64,000 nt of DNA from the NCBI GenBank assembly GCA_029391995.1, contig CP113924.1, positions 177,501 through 241,500 on the forward strand. Direction: 5' to 3'. This stretch comes from Streptococcaceae bacterium ESL0729 (GTDB taxonomy: Bacteria; Bacillota; Bacilli; Lactobacillales; Streptococcaceae). Under the pieces are notes generated by a model. It did not search any database. It was given only the letters and a program-made list of their open reading frames with translations, and was not told the origin of the DNA. Of the stretch, positions 1 to 9,258 are shown in pieces. The translations under genes were made by a program, and so were the position numbers. Every line of letters begins with the position of its first letter. The first letter of the stretch is position 1.

Positions 1-69
1 TTTAGTGAAGAAATGAAGGTCGTGGCTGAAGAGTTTGAAGTTGTTTATCTTCCTGATGATCATATATGA
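1..69 (+). CDS. 3' end of an unidentified gene (partial)
   Basis: The first 69 bases are an open frame of 22 codons ending in TGA at 67-69; the gene starts outside the window. The tail is acidic and ends VVYLPDDHI. It is followed at once by a hairpin terminator shared with the convergent glycosyltransferase, which supports a real gene end. The tail is too short to name a family. Confidence 0.5.
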   Translation, partial: FSEEMKVVAEEFEVVYLPDDHI

Positions 70-75
70 AATATG

Positions 76-106
76 AAAAAAGATAGATTAAAAATCTATC
101 TTTTTT
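76..106. terminator. bidirectional hairpin terminator
   Basis: A near-perfect stem (AAAAAAGATAGATT against AATCTATCTTTTTT) with a 3-base loop lies between the convergent partial gene and the glycosyltransferase. A-run and T-run on the two sides let it serve both strands. Confidence 0.85.
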
Positions 107-1079
107 GGCAATATAATTTTGCAAATATAGGTAAGAGGTGAATTTTTTCAAGGAATCTAAAAATCAATACAATAAGACGATTTTTGTAATTTTCTCCTGA
201 TAATTTATTTGAAAGAGGATTTAGCTTGCTTTCAAGCCCTTTTTCTTGTATCCAATTTTTAATGGTATAATATTGGTTCATAAATTCATCTGCTGATGCT
301 TGTCTTCCTGAAAAAAGAAGATACCAAATATAATAGCGCTTGATGTAGTATTTAAAATACTCATTTTCTTGACTGTTTTTTGCGATTTCAAGAAGTTTAT
401 TTAAAAAATATATAATATTTATTTTTTGACTAAAGCCTTTTTGGGAAGTATTTGATACACTTTCCCCATTATAAAACCAATTGTAACCAGTGTAGTTAAT
501 TGAGCTTATTTTCTTGGTAAAATTAAAGGCTTTTAAATTGAAATAAACGTCTTCTCCAATTGGATAATCAAGAAATTGAATTTTATTTTCAAGTAAAAAA
601 GATTTACGGTATATTTTTGCCCAAGGTGCAAGGATTATATATTTTCCCCATTTATTATCCCTTGGGTAGTCAGAAAAAAGAACTTTTTCTTTGTTTGTTC
701 GTTTGTATCCACCGATTACAATATCTGATTTATTTTTTTCGATCTCTTTGAGATAAGTTTCAAGGTAATCAGAATCAATAAAATCGTCATTATCAATAAA
801 AATAACATACTCACCTTGAGCCATAGATATTCCCAAATTTCTGGTAGGTGCAACTCCTTGATTTTCTTTATCTACCACCTTTATCCTACCATCTTTAATT
901 TTATAGTCTTCTAAAATGGTAAGGCTATTATCCTTAGATCCATCATTGATGAGCAAAATTTCATAGTCGGTATAGGTATTTTGGAGAATAGAATCAAGAC
1001 ATTGTTTAATATATTTTTCTGAATTATAAACTGGGATTATTATTGATATTTTTGGTTTTTTGTTTTGCAATTTGTCCAC
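96..1079 (-). CDS. family 2 glycosyltransferase
   Basis: 327 residues. The N-terminal GT-A fold opens with SIIIPVYNSEKY (about residues 12-23), has the nucleotide-binding INDGSKDNS stretch (44-52) and an acidic FIDNDDF motif (94-100) that should bind the metal and nucleotide sugar. The C-terminal 120 residues look like the variable acceptor half of cytoplasmic GT2 enzymes. There is no signal peptide or membrane segment. It is probably a single-gene unit converging on the partial gene at the window edge. Sugar and acceptor cannot be read from sequence; a wall or capsule glycan is the usual role. Confidence 0.85.
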   Translation of the reverse strand: MDKLQNKKPKISIIIPVYNSEKYIKQCLDSILQNTYTDYEILLINDGSKDNSLTILEDYKIKDGRIKVVDKENQGVAPTRNLGISMAQGEYVIFIDNDDFIDSDYLETYLKEIEKNKSDIVIGGYKRTNKEKVLFSDYPRDNKWGKYIILAPWAKIYRKSFLLENKIQFLDYPIGEDVYFNLKAFNFTKKISSINYTGYNWFYNGESVSNTSQKGFSQKINIIYFLNKLLEIAKNSQENEYFKYYIKRYYIWYLLFSGRQASADEFMNQYYTIKNWIQEKGLESKLNPLSNKLSGENYKNRLIVLIFRFLEKIHLLPIFAKLYCQKR

Positions 1080-1132
1080 CTCTAAATCTTCGATAATCTT
1101 ATTTTAACATATTGAAATGTTAGCTTCTATTT

Positions 1133-1164
1133 AAAAAGAGCCCAATAGCTGGGCTCTTTAATAT
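1133..1164 (-). terminator. terminator of the zinc-ribbon membrane protein gene
   Basis: The stem AAAGAGCCCA / TGGGCTCTTT has a 5-base loop and lies just past the stop of the minus-strand gene. A/T tracts on both flanks make it potentially bidirectional. Confidence 0.8.
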
Positions 1165-1177
1165 AAGGAAGTAAGAT

Positions 1178-2182
1178 TTATTTATTTTTTGATTTAAAAA
1201 ATTTAAGGGCTGATGAAATTACCATACCAATTGTTCCAAATAAAAGGGCGTAAGCTGGGAAGCCTAAAATTGGATAATTCTTATTGAATAATAGGGTTAA
1301 AATCCCATCATGGTAGCCAAAATTATTTAAGGTACTGCTTAGGTAAGAGCCAAGAGCAATAAAGAGTATGAGCTCAAGAGCGGCTAGAATTAGGGAAGTC
1401 ATTTGTAGGGCTTTGTTTGCTAGGAAAGTAAAAACTATTGTCAAAATTGGTACAATAATTAGTGCAAAGCCTATGTATTTAGCTAACTCAAGACTGTTGT
1501 TGGTCTGCCCGTTACCAAACATTTGATTAAATCCGTTAATTGATCTACCAACTGATGAAATATCACCTAGTAGTTGGTAGATATTTTCATCTATGAATTT
1601 AATAAATTTAGGTCCAAGGGCACCATATAAGGCAAGGAGAGAAGATATGATTGTTAGGATATTTACTAGTCCCAATTTAGTTAGATTGTTACTGACTGCT
1701 GGTGCAGGATTGTCTACTTTATCCTTTGCTTGGTCTGAATCAACAGTTTTAGTTAATTCTCCGACTATCTTGGCTGATTCTGAATGTATTGATTGAATGG
1801 TTGTTTCAGATTGACTGTAAGTTTTTGAAAAAAGTTCAATTAATTTTCTATTTGCCTTGATTTCATTTCCCTTACTAGAGATGGCTAAAAAGTAAAGAAC
1901 CATTAGAGATAGTAAAAGGAATATGAGTCCTCTTTGGGCTGAAAAGAGGGTTATGAAAAAGATAAGGCCATAAAAAGTATGGGTTAATTCGAAGTTATTA
2001 ATCAAAAAGTTTTTCAGGTAATGCATGTTTAGTTTGCTGGGTTTTAAGTCTTTGATTTTGTCGTTACTTGTGGAACTTTTAATAGTTCCCTCTACAGGAT
2101 GACCACACGATGGGCAAAATTTATCATCAGGTGCTAGTGGTGCCTTGCAATTTTTGCAATTAGTTTGTAAGTTATCTTCCAT
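1178..2182 (-). CDS. zinc-ribbon multi-pass membrane protein
   Basis: 334 residues. Cys9, Cys12, Cys23 and Cys26 form a CxxC...CxxC zinc ribbon ending PSCGHP, typical of the zinc-ribbon proteins of Firmicutes. One or two hydrophobic segments follow (about 60-105), then a soluble helical stretch (110-165), then three or four more membrane segments (about 170-330). The ribbon should face the cytoplasm. No catalytic motif is visible and the function is unknown. It stands alone between two terminator-bounded units. Confidence 0.75.
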   Translation of the reverse strand: MEDNLQTNCKNCKAPLAPDDKFCPSCGHPVEGTIKSSTSNDKIKDLKPSKLNMHYLKNFLINNFELTHTFYGLIFFITLFSAQRGLIFLLLSLMVLYFLAISSKGNEIKANRKLIELFSKTYSQSETTIQSIHSESAKIVGELTKTVDSDQAKDKVDNPAPAVSNNLTKLGLVNILTIISSLLALYGALGPKFIKFIDENIYQLLGDISSVGRSINGFNQMFGNGQTNNSLELAKYIGFALIIVPILTIVFTFLANKALQMTSLILAALELILFIALGSYLSSTLNNFGYHDGILTLLFNKNYPILGFPAYALLFGTIGMVISSALKFFKSKNK

Positions 2183-2374
2183 TGTGCTTGTTCTCCTTAG
2201 TTTATTAGTTTAAAATTTTGTATAACACATTAATTGTCTCATTTTATTTTTTTAAATCAACACTCTTTTATCGAATAAGAACTAATTTTTAGTGTATTAT
2301 GTTGATTTAAGGTGTCTTTTTAATGTTTTATGGTATAATTTTTTGTAATATTTCTGAAAATGATTGGAGAAGTG

Positions 2375-3370
2375 ATGAAAGTTACTAGAAAAATGATTGC
2401 TCCAAATTTACGATGGCGGGGGGAAATTCTTAAATCAATATTACCCTGGCATAGTAAAAGAGGTTTTTATTTTAGTCAATTTTTACTTGATCAGATCCTT
2501 GAACAACTAAGACCAGCTGCTGATATTTCCTTTGAGGAGGTCTTTATTGACCGGACTGATGGTAGTAAACTCAGACTTTGTATCTATAAATCTAAAGACT
2601 ACCAGTCAAAGGATGCTTTACCTGGTCTCCTCTGGTTTCATGGGGGTGGATATGCCATGGGTCGCCCTGAGATTGAGACGGGGATTATTGAAGGATTTAT
2701 TAGGGCAAGCCCTGCGGTTATTATCGCACCCGACTATCAACTGTCGCTTGAAAAGCCCTATCCGGCTGCTCTTGATGATGCTTATTTGAGCCTTTTATGG
2801 ATGAAAAATAATCATGAGGAGCTTGGAATAAGGGAGGATCAACTTTTTATTGGGGGAGAAAGTGCAGGAGGTGGTCTTACCTGTGCCCTTTCAGCCTATG
2901 CTAGAGATAGGGGTGAGGTAAGTATTGCCTTTCAAATTCCCCTTTATCCCATGCTTGATGACCGTGAACAGACGGATTCAGAAATCAGTAATAATGCTCC
3001 TATTTGGGATCAAAAAGCTAATATTTTGGCTTGGAAACTGTATCTAGGAAATGGGTATGGAAGTAGTGACGTGCCCTTCTATGCAGCACCAGCAAGACTT
3101 ACAAATTTTAAAAACCTTCCGCCGACCTACTCCTTTGTTGGGTCAATTGAGCCCTTTTATGATGAGACAAAAGCTTACATTGAAAAAATTAACTCAAGTG
3201 GAGGAGAGGCAGAGCTTGACGTTTATGAAGGTTGTTATCATGCTTTTAATATGGTTGCTCCAAACTCGTCTCAAGGAAAAGAAGCTAATAAAAAATTATT
3301 TAAGGTTTATCAGAAGGCGGTTAAGACTTATTTTGCCAGCCAACAAAAGGATAGAAAAAAAGGAGTTTAG
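2375..3370 (+). CDS. alpha/beta hydrolase, hormone-sensitive-lipase type esterase
   Basis: 331 residues from the ATG at 2375, chosen because GGAG lies 5 nt before it; an in-frame ATG 15 bases upstream has no ribosome site. The oxyanion-hole HGGG is at residues 89-92 and the nucleophile elbow GESAGG at 161-166 (Ser163). A conserved C-terminal His (CYHAF) completes the expected triad. These are the marks of the HSL/family IV carboxylesterases, which hydrolyse short-chain esters in the cytoplasm. There is no signal peptide. The natural substrate is unknown. Confidence 0.85.
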   Translation: MKVTRKMIAPNLRWRGEILKSILPWHSKRGFYFSQFLLDQILEQLRPAADISFEEVFIDRTDGSKLRLCIYKSKDYQSKDALPGLLWFHGGGYAMGRPEIETGIIEGFIRASPAVIIAPDYQLSLEKPYPAALDDAYLSLLWMKNNHEELGIREDQLFIGGESAGGGLTCALSAYARDRGEVSIAFQIPLYPMLDDREQTDSEISNNAPIWDQKANILAWKLYLGNGYGSSDVPFYAAPARLTNFKNLPPTYSFVGSIEPFYDETKAYIEKINSSGGEAELDVYEGCYHAFNMVAPNSSQGKEANKKLFKVYQKAVKTYFASQQKDRKKGV

Positions 3371-3384
3371 CACTCCTTTTTATT
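3355..3384. terminator. bidirectional terminator overlapping the esterase stop codon
   Basis: The stem AAAAAGGAGT / ACTCCTTTTT encloses the TAG stop of the esterase. It also ends the convergent C39-like peptidase gene, whose stop is at 3380. Confidence 0.85.
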
Positions 3385-4123
3385 TTGCTGTATAGACCCA
3401 GAGATGGGCAAGTTCATTTTGGATTTGCTCTTTGCTAAAGGCAGTTAGTGAATGCCTTTTTTTAGCATCATCATTTGGATCAAGAAGGTGGATTCCTTGG
3501 TCATCTAAAGAACTTAGAACCAAGATGTGACCAACTGATGTAAAGATTCCTGGTTTGACTGATGCAACGACTGGAATTCCCTGGCTTAGGTAAGAAAGGG
3601 CACTGTCAATATTGTCTCCAAGGTCAGTAAAGTTATAGTCATATTTTTCAGCAAAGGCAGGGAAAATGTTCCAAGAGGTACCCTCATCGGTAAAGTAGTC
3701 ATTTTTAGCCCAATCTAAAACATTTTGGACTGATAAATCCCCCTTTTGATAGTTAGCATTAATCATTGAAAGTGAGGCTATGGCACAGGCATTTTTGTCA
3801 AAAGTGGTGTAGGTACCCCAGCCGTAAGGAAGATTAGCCCATCTTTCGTCAGTTTGTAGGATGAGGTTGGCATTTAGGCCCTGCTTTTGAAGTTCAGCCC
3901 GTGCTTCATTACCATAAGCTTTTATGGGATTAGCGACAGCCTCTTCAAGGGCTTGATTTTTATCTTCAGCGGCTTTTAATTTGTCTTGAGTTGTACGAAG
4001 TTCATTTTTTAGATGGTTAATGTCCGTTGTATCCTTGGTTTGGATGGCAGAAAAAGCAAAAATAAGCCCTAAAAAGACTGATATTAAAATTAAGGGCATT
4101 CCGATTTTCTTTTTAAATTTCAT
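3380..4123 (-). CDS. membrane-anchored C39-like cysteine peptidase
   Basis: 247 residues: an N-terminal anchor (about 8-27) with no obvious cleavage site, a coiled coil (35-65), then a papain-like C39_2 domain (about 85-247). Candidate catalytic residues are Cys113 in NACAIAS, His199 in VGHILVL and Asp215 in LLDPND. A preceding W-x-x-x-x-YG motif (95-101) is usual in this family. The domain should lie outside the membrane. C39_2 proteins lack the transporter of true bacteriocin exporters, so a role in wall or protein processing is more likely than bacteriocin maturation. Confidence 0.8.
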   Translation of the reverse strand: MKFKKKIGMPLILISVFLGLIFAFSAIQTKDTTDINHLKNELRTTQDKLKAAEDKNQALEEAVANPIKAYGNEARAELQKQGLNANLILQTDERWANLPYGWGTYTTFDKNACAIASLSMINANYQKGDLSVQNVLDWAKNDYFTDEGTSWNIFPAFAEKYDYNFTDLGDNIDSALSYLSQGIPVVASVKPGIFTSVGHILVLSSLDDQGIHLLDPNDDAKKRHSLTAFSKEQIQNELAHLWVYTAK

Positions 4124-4315
4124 ATAAACTTCCTTTTGCTGAATATTGAGGTCTTCTGGCTTAAAGTTAAGGAGAAGACCAAGTCTTTTGCTATTATAGC
4201 ATTATTTACTATCTAATCAATATATTTTGGTTCAGAGACTGGGAAGGTTTGTTTTTTTATTTTTCAATAAATGTTATAATCTAGCTATTAGTATAATTTG
4301 TGTAAGGAGTGGATA

Positions 4316-4888
4316 ATGGATTTAAAAACTGTAAGTGAATTGTCGGATTTATTCGGCGTAACCCGGCAGGCCATGAATAACCGGGTTAAAAAATTACCTG
4401 GGGAGTATGTTGAAAAAAATGAAAAGGGTACAACCGTTGTAAACATCAATGGTATTAAGGAACTGGAAAATATCTATGGTAAGAAGGTTACTTTCAAGCC
4501 TGAAGAAGAGGGTGAGGACAAGGGAGCCTCAGAGCAAGGTTTAGCTAGCCTTCTTACAAGTCTTATGGAGGATAAGAATGCTGAGATTAGACGCTTAAAT
4601 GAGCAGTTAAGGGTCAAAGATAGCCAACTGGCCACCAAGGACAACCAAATTGCCATTAAGGATCAGCAAATTTTTGAAAAGGACAAGCAGCTTGATCAAC
4701 AGCAGCAATTAACTGCTAAAGCCATGGCCGATAGTGAGCAATTACGTCTTGATAGTGAGCAGTTAAAACTTGATTCAGAGCAGCTGAAAGAAGATGCTGA
4801 AAAGTTGAAAACAGACCTTGATACTGACAAGAAAAAGGGCTTTTTTGCTAAACTATTTGGTAAAAAAGAAAATGTTAAAGATGAGTAA
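4316..4888 (+). CDS. helix-turn-helix and coiled-coil protein (DUF536-like)
   Basis: 190 residues from ATG 4316, with AAGGAG 6 nt upstream; an in-frame TTG at 4298 precedes that site. Residues 1-45 form a MerR/DUF536-type HTH (SELSDLFGVTRQAMNNRV). Residues 75-170 are a continuous coiled coil built from two blocks of seven-residue repeats, KDxQ(L/I)xx then DSEQLKL-like. The C terminus GFFAKLFGKK is amphipathic and may touch the membrane. DUF536 proteins are common beside repB on lactococcal plasmids, so this chromosomal copy may have a plasmid origin. Its target is unknown. Confidence 0.75.
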   Translation: MDLKTVSELSDLFGVTRQAMNNRVKKLPGEYVEKNEKGTTVVNINGIKELENIYGKKVTFKPEEEGEDKGASEQGLASLLTSLMEDKNAEIRRLNEQLRVKDSQLATKDNQIAIKDQQIFEKDKQLDQQQQLTAKAMADSEQLRLDSEQLKLDSEQLKEDAEKLKTDLDTDKKKGFFAKLFGKKENVKDE

Positions 4889-4961
4889 TTTATTCTTAAT
4901 AATATTGTAATAAGACCACTATTTATTTATATTTTATCTCTTACTTATCAGTCTTTAGTTC

Positions 4962-4989
4962 TTGCAATTTATTGTAAAAATGTTATCAT
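4962..4989 (+). promoter_or_regulatory. gapA promoter
   Basis: TTGCAA (4962-4967), a 16-bp gap and TATCAT (4984-4989) with a TG extension at 4981-4982. The predicted start is near 4996, giving an 85-nt leader that carries two hairpins (about 4996-5013 and 5022-5037). Confidence 0.65.
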
Positions 4990-5080
4990 AGTTGATGTAA
5001 GTTGATTACTTACCAATGTGGTGGGAGATTAGTCTCCCTTAAATAAATTTTTGATTTTCAATAAGGAGGAAATCTACATT

Positions 5081-6094
5081 ATGGTAATTAAAGTCGGTAT
5101 TAATGGTTTTGGACGTATCGGGCGTCTTGCATTCCGTCGTATTCAAGAAATCGAAGGTGTTGAAGTTGCTCGTATCAACGATCTAACTAACCCAGAAATG
5201 CTTGCTCACCTTTTAAAATATGATTCAACTCAAGGTCGTTTCGACGGTTCTGTTGAAGTTGCTGAAGGTGGATTTAACGTTAACGGTAAATTCGTTAAAG
5301 TTTCTGCTGAAGCTGACCCAACAAAAATCGATTGGAAAAACGATGATGTTCAAATCGTTCTTGAAGCAACTGGATTCTTCGCTTCCAAAGAAAAAGCTGA
5401 ACTTCACCTTCACGAAAATGGAGCTCAAAAAGTTGTAATCACTGCACCTGGTGGAGCTGATGTTAAAACTATCGTTTTCAACACTAACCATGATGTACTT
5501 GATGGAACTGAAACAGTAATCTCTGCTGGTTCATGTACTACTAACTGTCTTGCACCAATGGCTGACGCTCTTAACAAAGAATTCGGTCTTAAAGCTGGTA
5601 CAATGACTACAGTTCACGGATACACTGGTGACCAAATGCTTCTTGATGGTCCTCACCGTGGTGGAGACTTCCGTCGTGCGCGTGCTGCTGCAATCAACAT
5701 CGTTCCTAACTCAACTGGTGCTGCTAAAGCTATCGGTCTTGTAATCCCTGAGTTAAACGGTAAACTTTCAGGTCACGCACAACGTGTTCCAATCCCAACT
5801 GGATCACTTACTGAACTTGTAAGCATCCTTGGTAAAGAAGTTACTGTTGAAGAAGTAAACGAAGTTATGGCTAAAGCTGCTAACGAATCTTACGGATACA
5901 ACACTGACGACATCGTTTCATCTGACATCGTTGGTATGTCATTTGGATCACTTTTCGATGCTACTCAAACAGAAATCATCACTGGTGATGACAATGCACA
6001 ACTAGTTAAAACTGTTGCTTGGTATGACAACGAAATGTCATACACTTCACAACTAGTTCGTACTCTTGAGTACTTCGCAAAAATCGCTAAATAA
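5081..6094 (+). CDS. gapA: glyceraldehyde-3-phosphate dehydrogenase
   Basis: 337 residues from ATG 5081, with AAGGAGG upstream. It converts glyceraldehyde-3-phosphate, phosphate and NAD+ to 1,3-bisphosphoglycerate in glycolysis. The Rossmann motif GFGRIGR is at residues 9-15 and catalytic Cys152 sits in SAGSCTTNC. The length is that of a normal type I enzyme. Codon choice is strongly biased (GGT, CTT, GAA, AAA), as for highly expressed genes. It is monocistronic, with its own promoter and terminator, and two genes upstream of pgk, whose product uses its product. Confidence 0.98.
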   Translation: MVIKVGINGFGRIGRLAFRRIQEIEGVEVARINDLTNPEMLAHLLKYDSTQGRFDGSVEVAEGGFNVNGKFVKVSAEADPTKIDWKNDDVQIVLEATGFFASKEKAELHLHENGAQKVVITAPGGADVKTIVFNTNHDVLDGTETVISAGSCTTNCLAPMADALNKEFGLKAGTMTTVHGYTGDQMLLDGPHRGGDFRRARAAAINIVPNSTGAAKAIGLVIPELNGKLSGHAQRVPIPTGSLTELVSILGKEVTVEEVNEVMAKAANESYGYNTDDIVSSDIVGMSFGSLFDATQTEIITGDDNAQLVKTVAWYDNEMSYTSQLVRTLEYFAKIAK

Positions 6095-6115
6095 GACATC
6101 TTATTAACGATAAAA

Positions 6116-6146
6116 ACAAGGGAGGCTTAATAGCTTCCCTTTTTTA
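6116..6146 (+). terminator. gapA terminator
   Basis: The stem AAGGGAGGC / GCTTCCCTT, with one mismatch and a TTTTTT tail, lies just after gapA and before the ribosome site of the next gene. Confidence 0.8.
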
Positions 6147-6164
6147 AATTTTAAAGGAGAAAAA

Positions 6165-6521
6165 ATGGAAACACCTAAATGCCCATCGTGCTCTTGCGTT
6201 TATACTTATGAATTATCTGACACAACTTATGGTTGTCCTGATTGTGGACTTGAGTTTACAGCTGATGATGTAGCAGCTAATGAAACTGAAGGTAAGTTTG
6301 TTGTTTTAGATAGCGAAGGTAATGAGCTTAATACAGGGGATACTGTAGTAATCATTAAAGACCTTCCAGTCAAGGGTATGCCAAAACCAATCAAAAAAGG
6401 TACTAAGGTTAAAAACATCCGTATCAATGAGTTTGGTAAAAATGGTCATAATATTGACTCTAAGATTGATGGATTTGGATCAATTGGACTTAAGGGTTTA
6501 GTTGTAAAACTATCTAAGTAA
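6165..6521 (+). CDS. PhnA/YjdM-like zinc-ribbon protein
   Basis: 118 residues with a strong SD (AAAGGAG). N-terminal CPxC (residues 5-8) and CPDC (22-25) pairs form a zinc ribbon, followed by a small beta-barrel PhnA domain (about 45-115, NTGDTVVIIKDLPVKG). The family was named for a phosphonate operon but is not itself shown to be an enzyme of phosphonate breakdown. It lies between gapA and pgk and may be reached by read-through from gapA. Confidence 0.85.
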   Translation: METPKCPSCSCVYTYELSDTTYGCPDCGLEFTADDVAANETEGKFVVLDSEGNELNTGDTVVIIKDLPVKGMPKPIKKGTKVKNIRINEFGKNGHNIDSKIDGFGSIGLKGLVVKLSK

Positions 6522-6561
6522 AAAAAATATATTTATCCCTCAACAAAAGCTCAGTATGTGC

Positions 6562-6567
6562 TATAAT
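6562..6567 (+). promoter_or_regulatory. pgk promoter -10 (extended)
   Basis: TATAAT preceded by TGC forms an extended -10. No good -35 is visible at the usual distance, which is common for extended -10 promoters. The start is about 40 nt before the pgk ribosome site. Confidence 0.6.
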
Positions 6568-6616
6568 AATCAATGTATATAAATAGCTAAATCATTTGAT
6601 TTTAAAAGGAGAAAAA

Positions 6617-7813
6617 ATGGCTAAATTAACTGTTAAAGATGTAGATCTTAAAGGTAAGAAAGTTCTTGTCCGTGTTGACTTTAACGTTCCCCTAAAAGAC
6701 GGAGTTATCACAAATGATAACCGTATCACTGCAGCACTACCAACAATCAAATACATCGTTGATCACGGTGGACGTGCTATCCTCTTCTCTCACCTAGGAC
6801 GTGTTAAAACTGAAGAAGATAAAGCAGGAAAATCTCTTGCTCCAGTAGCAAAAGCTTTATCTGAAAAACTTGGTCAAGAAGTTGTTTTCGTTCCTGAAAC
6901 TCGTGGAGCTGAGCTTGAAAAAGCTGTTAGCGACCTTAAAGATGGACAAGTTCTTCTTGTTGAAAACACTCGTTTTGAAGATATCGACGGTAAAAAAGAA
7001 TCTGGAAACGATCCAGAACTTGCTAAATACTGGGCAGGTCTTGGAGATGGAATCTTCGTTAATGATGCCTTTGGTACAGCTCACCGTGCCCACGCTTCAA
7101 ACGTTGGTATCTCTAAGAACGTTGATAAAGCAGTAGCAGGATTCCTACTTGAAAACGAAATTGAGTACATCCAAAACGCTGTTGATGCTCCAGTTCGTCC
7201 ATTTGTTGCCATCCTTGGTGGATCAAAAGTATCTGACAAGATCGGTGTTATCGAAAACCTTCTTAAAAAAGCTGATAAAGTCCTTATCGGTGGAGGTATG
7301 ACTTACACATTCTTCAAAGCTCAAGGAATTGAAATCGGAAACTCTCTAGTTGAAGAAGACAAACTTGACCTTGCTCGCGAACTTCTTGAAAAATCTAACG
7401 GAAAACTAATCCTTCCAGACGACTCTAAAGAAGCAAACGGATTTGCTGACTACACTGAAATCAAAGATACTGAAGGTAAAGCAATCGACGCTGGCTTCAT
7501 GGGTCTTGATATTGGTCCAAAAGCAATTGCCCAATTCGGTAAAGAAATCGAAGGAGCTAAAACTGTAGTCTGGAATGGACCAATGGGTGTATTTGAAAAC
7601 CCTGACTTCCAAGCTGGTACTATCGGAGTAATGGATGCTATCGTTTCACAACCAGATTGCAAATCAATCATCGGTGGTGGAGATTCAGCAGCAGCTGCAA
7701 TCAACCTAGGATATGCTGACAGATTCTCATGGATCTCTACTGGTGGTGGAGCTTCTATGGAACTTCTTGAAGGTAAAGTTCTTCCAGGACTTGACGCTCT
7801 TACAGGTAAATAA
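6617..7813 (+). CDS. pgk: phosphoglycerate kinase
   Basis: 398 residues from ATG 6617 after AAAAGGAG. It transfers the acyl phosphate of 1,3-bisphosphoglycerate to [14 protein letters not shown] (about 18-28), the HLGR loop and the C-terminal GGGDSAAA and [13 protein letters not shown] nucleotide-site motifs are all present. Length and ends are normal. The last 16 codons and the terminator are repeated twice further downstream (9259 and 12851). Confidence 0.98.
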   Translation: MAKLTVKDVDLKGKKVLVRVDFNVPLKDGVITNDNRITAALPTIKYIVDHGGRAILFSHLGRVKTEEDKAGKSLAPVAKALSEKLGQEVVFVPETRGAELEKAVSDLKDGQVLLVENTRFEDIDGKKESGNDPELAKYWAGLGDGIFVNDAFGTAHRAHASNVGISKNVDKAVAGFLLENEIEYIQNAVDAPVRPFVAILGGSKVSDKIGVIENLLKKADKVLIGGGMTYTFFKAQGIEIGNSLVEEDKLDLARELLEKSNGKLILPDDSKEANGFADYTEIKDTEGKAIDAGFMGLDIGPKAIAQFGKEIEGAKTVVWNGPMGVFENPDFQAGTIGVMDAIVSQPDCKSIIGGGDSAAAAINLGYADRFSWISTGGGASMELLEGKVLPGLDALTGK

Positions 7814-7849
7814 TTAAAGAAAATCCTGATAATCTATCAGGATTTTTTT
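7766..7849 (+). repeat. pgk 3'-end repeat, copy A (in pgk)
   Basis: This is the native end of pgk plus its terminator (stem AAATCCTGAT / ATCAGGATTT, 7821-7845, then a T-run). It is the reference copy for two further copies: B at 9259-9342 (about 7 differences in 83 bases) and C at 12851-12881 (a 31-base core with one difference). Confidence 0.9.
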
Positions 7850-7966
7850 GTTTTTTCTAAATTACTATTTCGTAAATCTCTGTAAAAGTGTATAATATAG
7901 TGATTATGATAACTAACACATCATGTTTAGGAAAGCAAGAAATAATATAATGTTTAGGGGATGAAA

Positions 7967-9103
7967 ATGAAAAGATACATAATAGGGCATGGACTTGATG
8001 CTTGGAGTTTCGATGAGGCTTATAAGGTAGCTCGAGATGGCGATATTATTGAGTTAGAAAAGGGTTATAATTTTACTATCCCTAAGGGAGAATCTAGACA
8101 TCTCGAGAAATGCATAACTATTGAGGGGCATCTTGAAAAAAATAATGAGGGAATCCTATATACTAATACAATTTATGGCGAGTTTATATTGAAAAGCGGT
8201 GCCCATGTTACCCTCAAAAACTTATGGATTGAGCCTGACGAAGATAAGGCAGCTTTGATGGTTGAAGAGATGTCTATACTTAATATGGAAAATGTAGTAC
8301 TGACAACAAAAGTTGAAAACTATTCTGTGTTTATTTTATACGCAGATACGGGGTCGACAGTATATGGGTGCAATTTATTAGTTACAAATCAGGGATGTTT
8401 CAATGGTTGCGAAGCTACCTTTGAAAATAGTAAGTTTCGTGATAAAGTAAAACTCCTCAACAAATCTCGCGTAACTTTTGTAAATTCCATTTTAGAGCTT
8501 CCTACCCAATCAAATAACTCAGTTCATATTGAAGATTCAAGCGCAAATTTTGTAGACTGCAATATAAGTGGTTCAACCCAAAATGATTTATTTCCTACAA
8601 TGTGGGTGATAAGAAGTGAAGTCGATTTAGTAAATACCATGGTTTCTCGCGAATCTACAGTGGGAGAATATGTTTCGGCGCTTTGGATGACAGATACTTC
8701 TCTATTGAAATCGAATGGGGGCAACTATTCAGGATTGGTTTTACAAGGTTCCACTGCGCATGTAGAAGATTTGTCTATTGAAAGTTGTGTAGATATGGAT
8801 AATGGATCCTTAATGTTATCAAAAGGAATTTTAAATTTCCGTGCTCATTACCCAGAAAGATGCAATTTATATATGGAGAAAAATTCCATCTTCCGCGGTG
8901 AAGAGATTTATTTGAATAAAGTGATAAATCCTAATATTTACGTGGGAGAAAAGTGCACCTTGTCATTAAACTCTCTTAGTTTTTGGGACAGTTCAAAAAA
9001 ACAATTGAAATCTGGAGATGAGTTATTAATAGCCCATCCCAACAGTTCTGTTAGTGTTCCAAGTGTTAAGAATATGTTTTTTAATGATATTGAATCTAAT
9101 TAA
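7967..9103 (+). CDS. right-handed beta-helix protein without an ATPase domain
   Basis: 378 residues from ATG 7967, chosen because AGGGG ends 6 nt before it; an ATG two codons upstream is too close. The chain is a run of short strands with stacked Val/Ile/Leu and Asn and no signal peptide, which fits a cytoplasmic parallel beta-helix. It aligns along its length with residues 1-350 of the fusion protein at 9474: YIIGHG...FDEAY...DGDIIELE against YLVGSG...FGDAY...DGDVIELE, then LKNLWIEPDEDK against LKNICIQADEDK and ENVVLTT in both. It then stops instead of continuing into AAA domains. No active-site residues are recognisable. Confidence 0.75.
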   Translation: MKRYIIGHGLDAWSFDEAYKVARDGDIIELEKGYNFTIPKGESRHLEKCITIEGHLEKNNEGILYTNTIYGEFILKSGAHVTLKNLWIEPDEDKAALMVEEMSILNMENVVLTTKVENYSVFILYADTGSTVYGCNLLVTNQGCFNGCEATFENSKFRDKVKLLNKSRVTFVNSILELPTQSNNSVHIEDSSANFVDCNISGSTQNDLFPTMWVIRSEVDLVNTMVSRESTVGEYVSALWMTDTSLLKSNGGNYSGLVLQGSTAHVEDLSIESCVDMDNGSLMLSKGILNFRAHYPERCNLYMEKNSIFRGEEIYLNKVINPNIYVGEKCTLSLNSLSFWDSSKKQLKSGDELLIAHPNSSVSVPSVKNMFFNDIESN

Positions 9104-9179
9104 TTCATTGGATGAAGCTTAAGAATTCGAGAGAACAGGTAGGGAGTTTATGAGAACTTCAAGTAAAAACTTACCGAAA

Positions 9180-9258
9180 AGATGAATGATGGAAGTGATG
9201 GGGATAATCTCCATAATGCCAAAGCAATAAGTAAGGAAGATATAATAAAGGTGCTAGT
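9180..9258 (+). pseudogene. possible leftover C-terminal tail of a lost AAA domain
   Basis: One frame reads DNLHNAKAISKEDIIKVL directly before repeat copy B. It resembles the last residues of the AAA fusion (SYDLNTITVEDINEVLT), which end just before the decayed gene of the next cassette. There is no start codon and the upstream frame is closed. The rest of 9104-9258 holds no gene that I can see. The similarity is short, so this is suggestive only. Confidence 0.4.

Noticed and set aside
5225-5491. Open frames antisense and out of frame within gapA, pgk, typA and tex
   Set aside because: They follow from the biased codon use of highly expressed genes and have no start signals.
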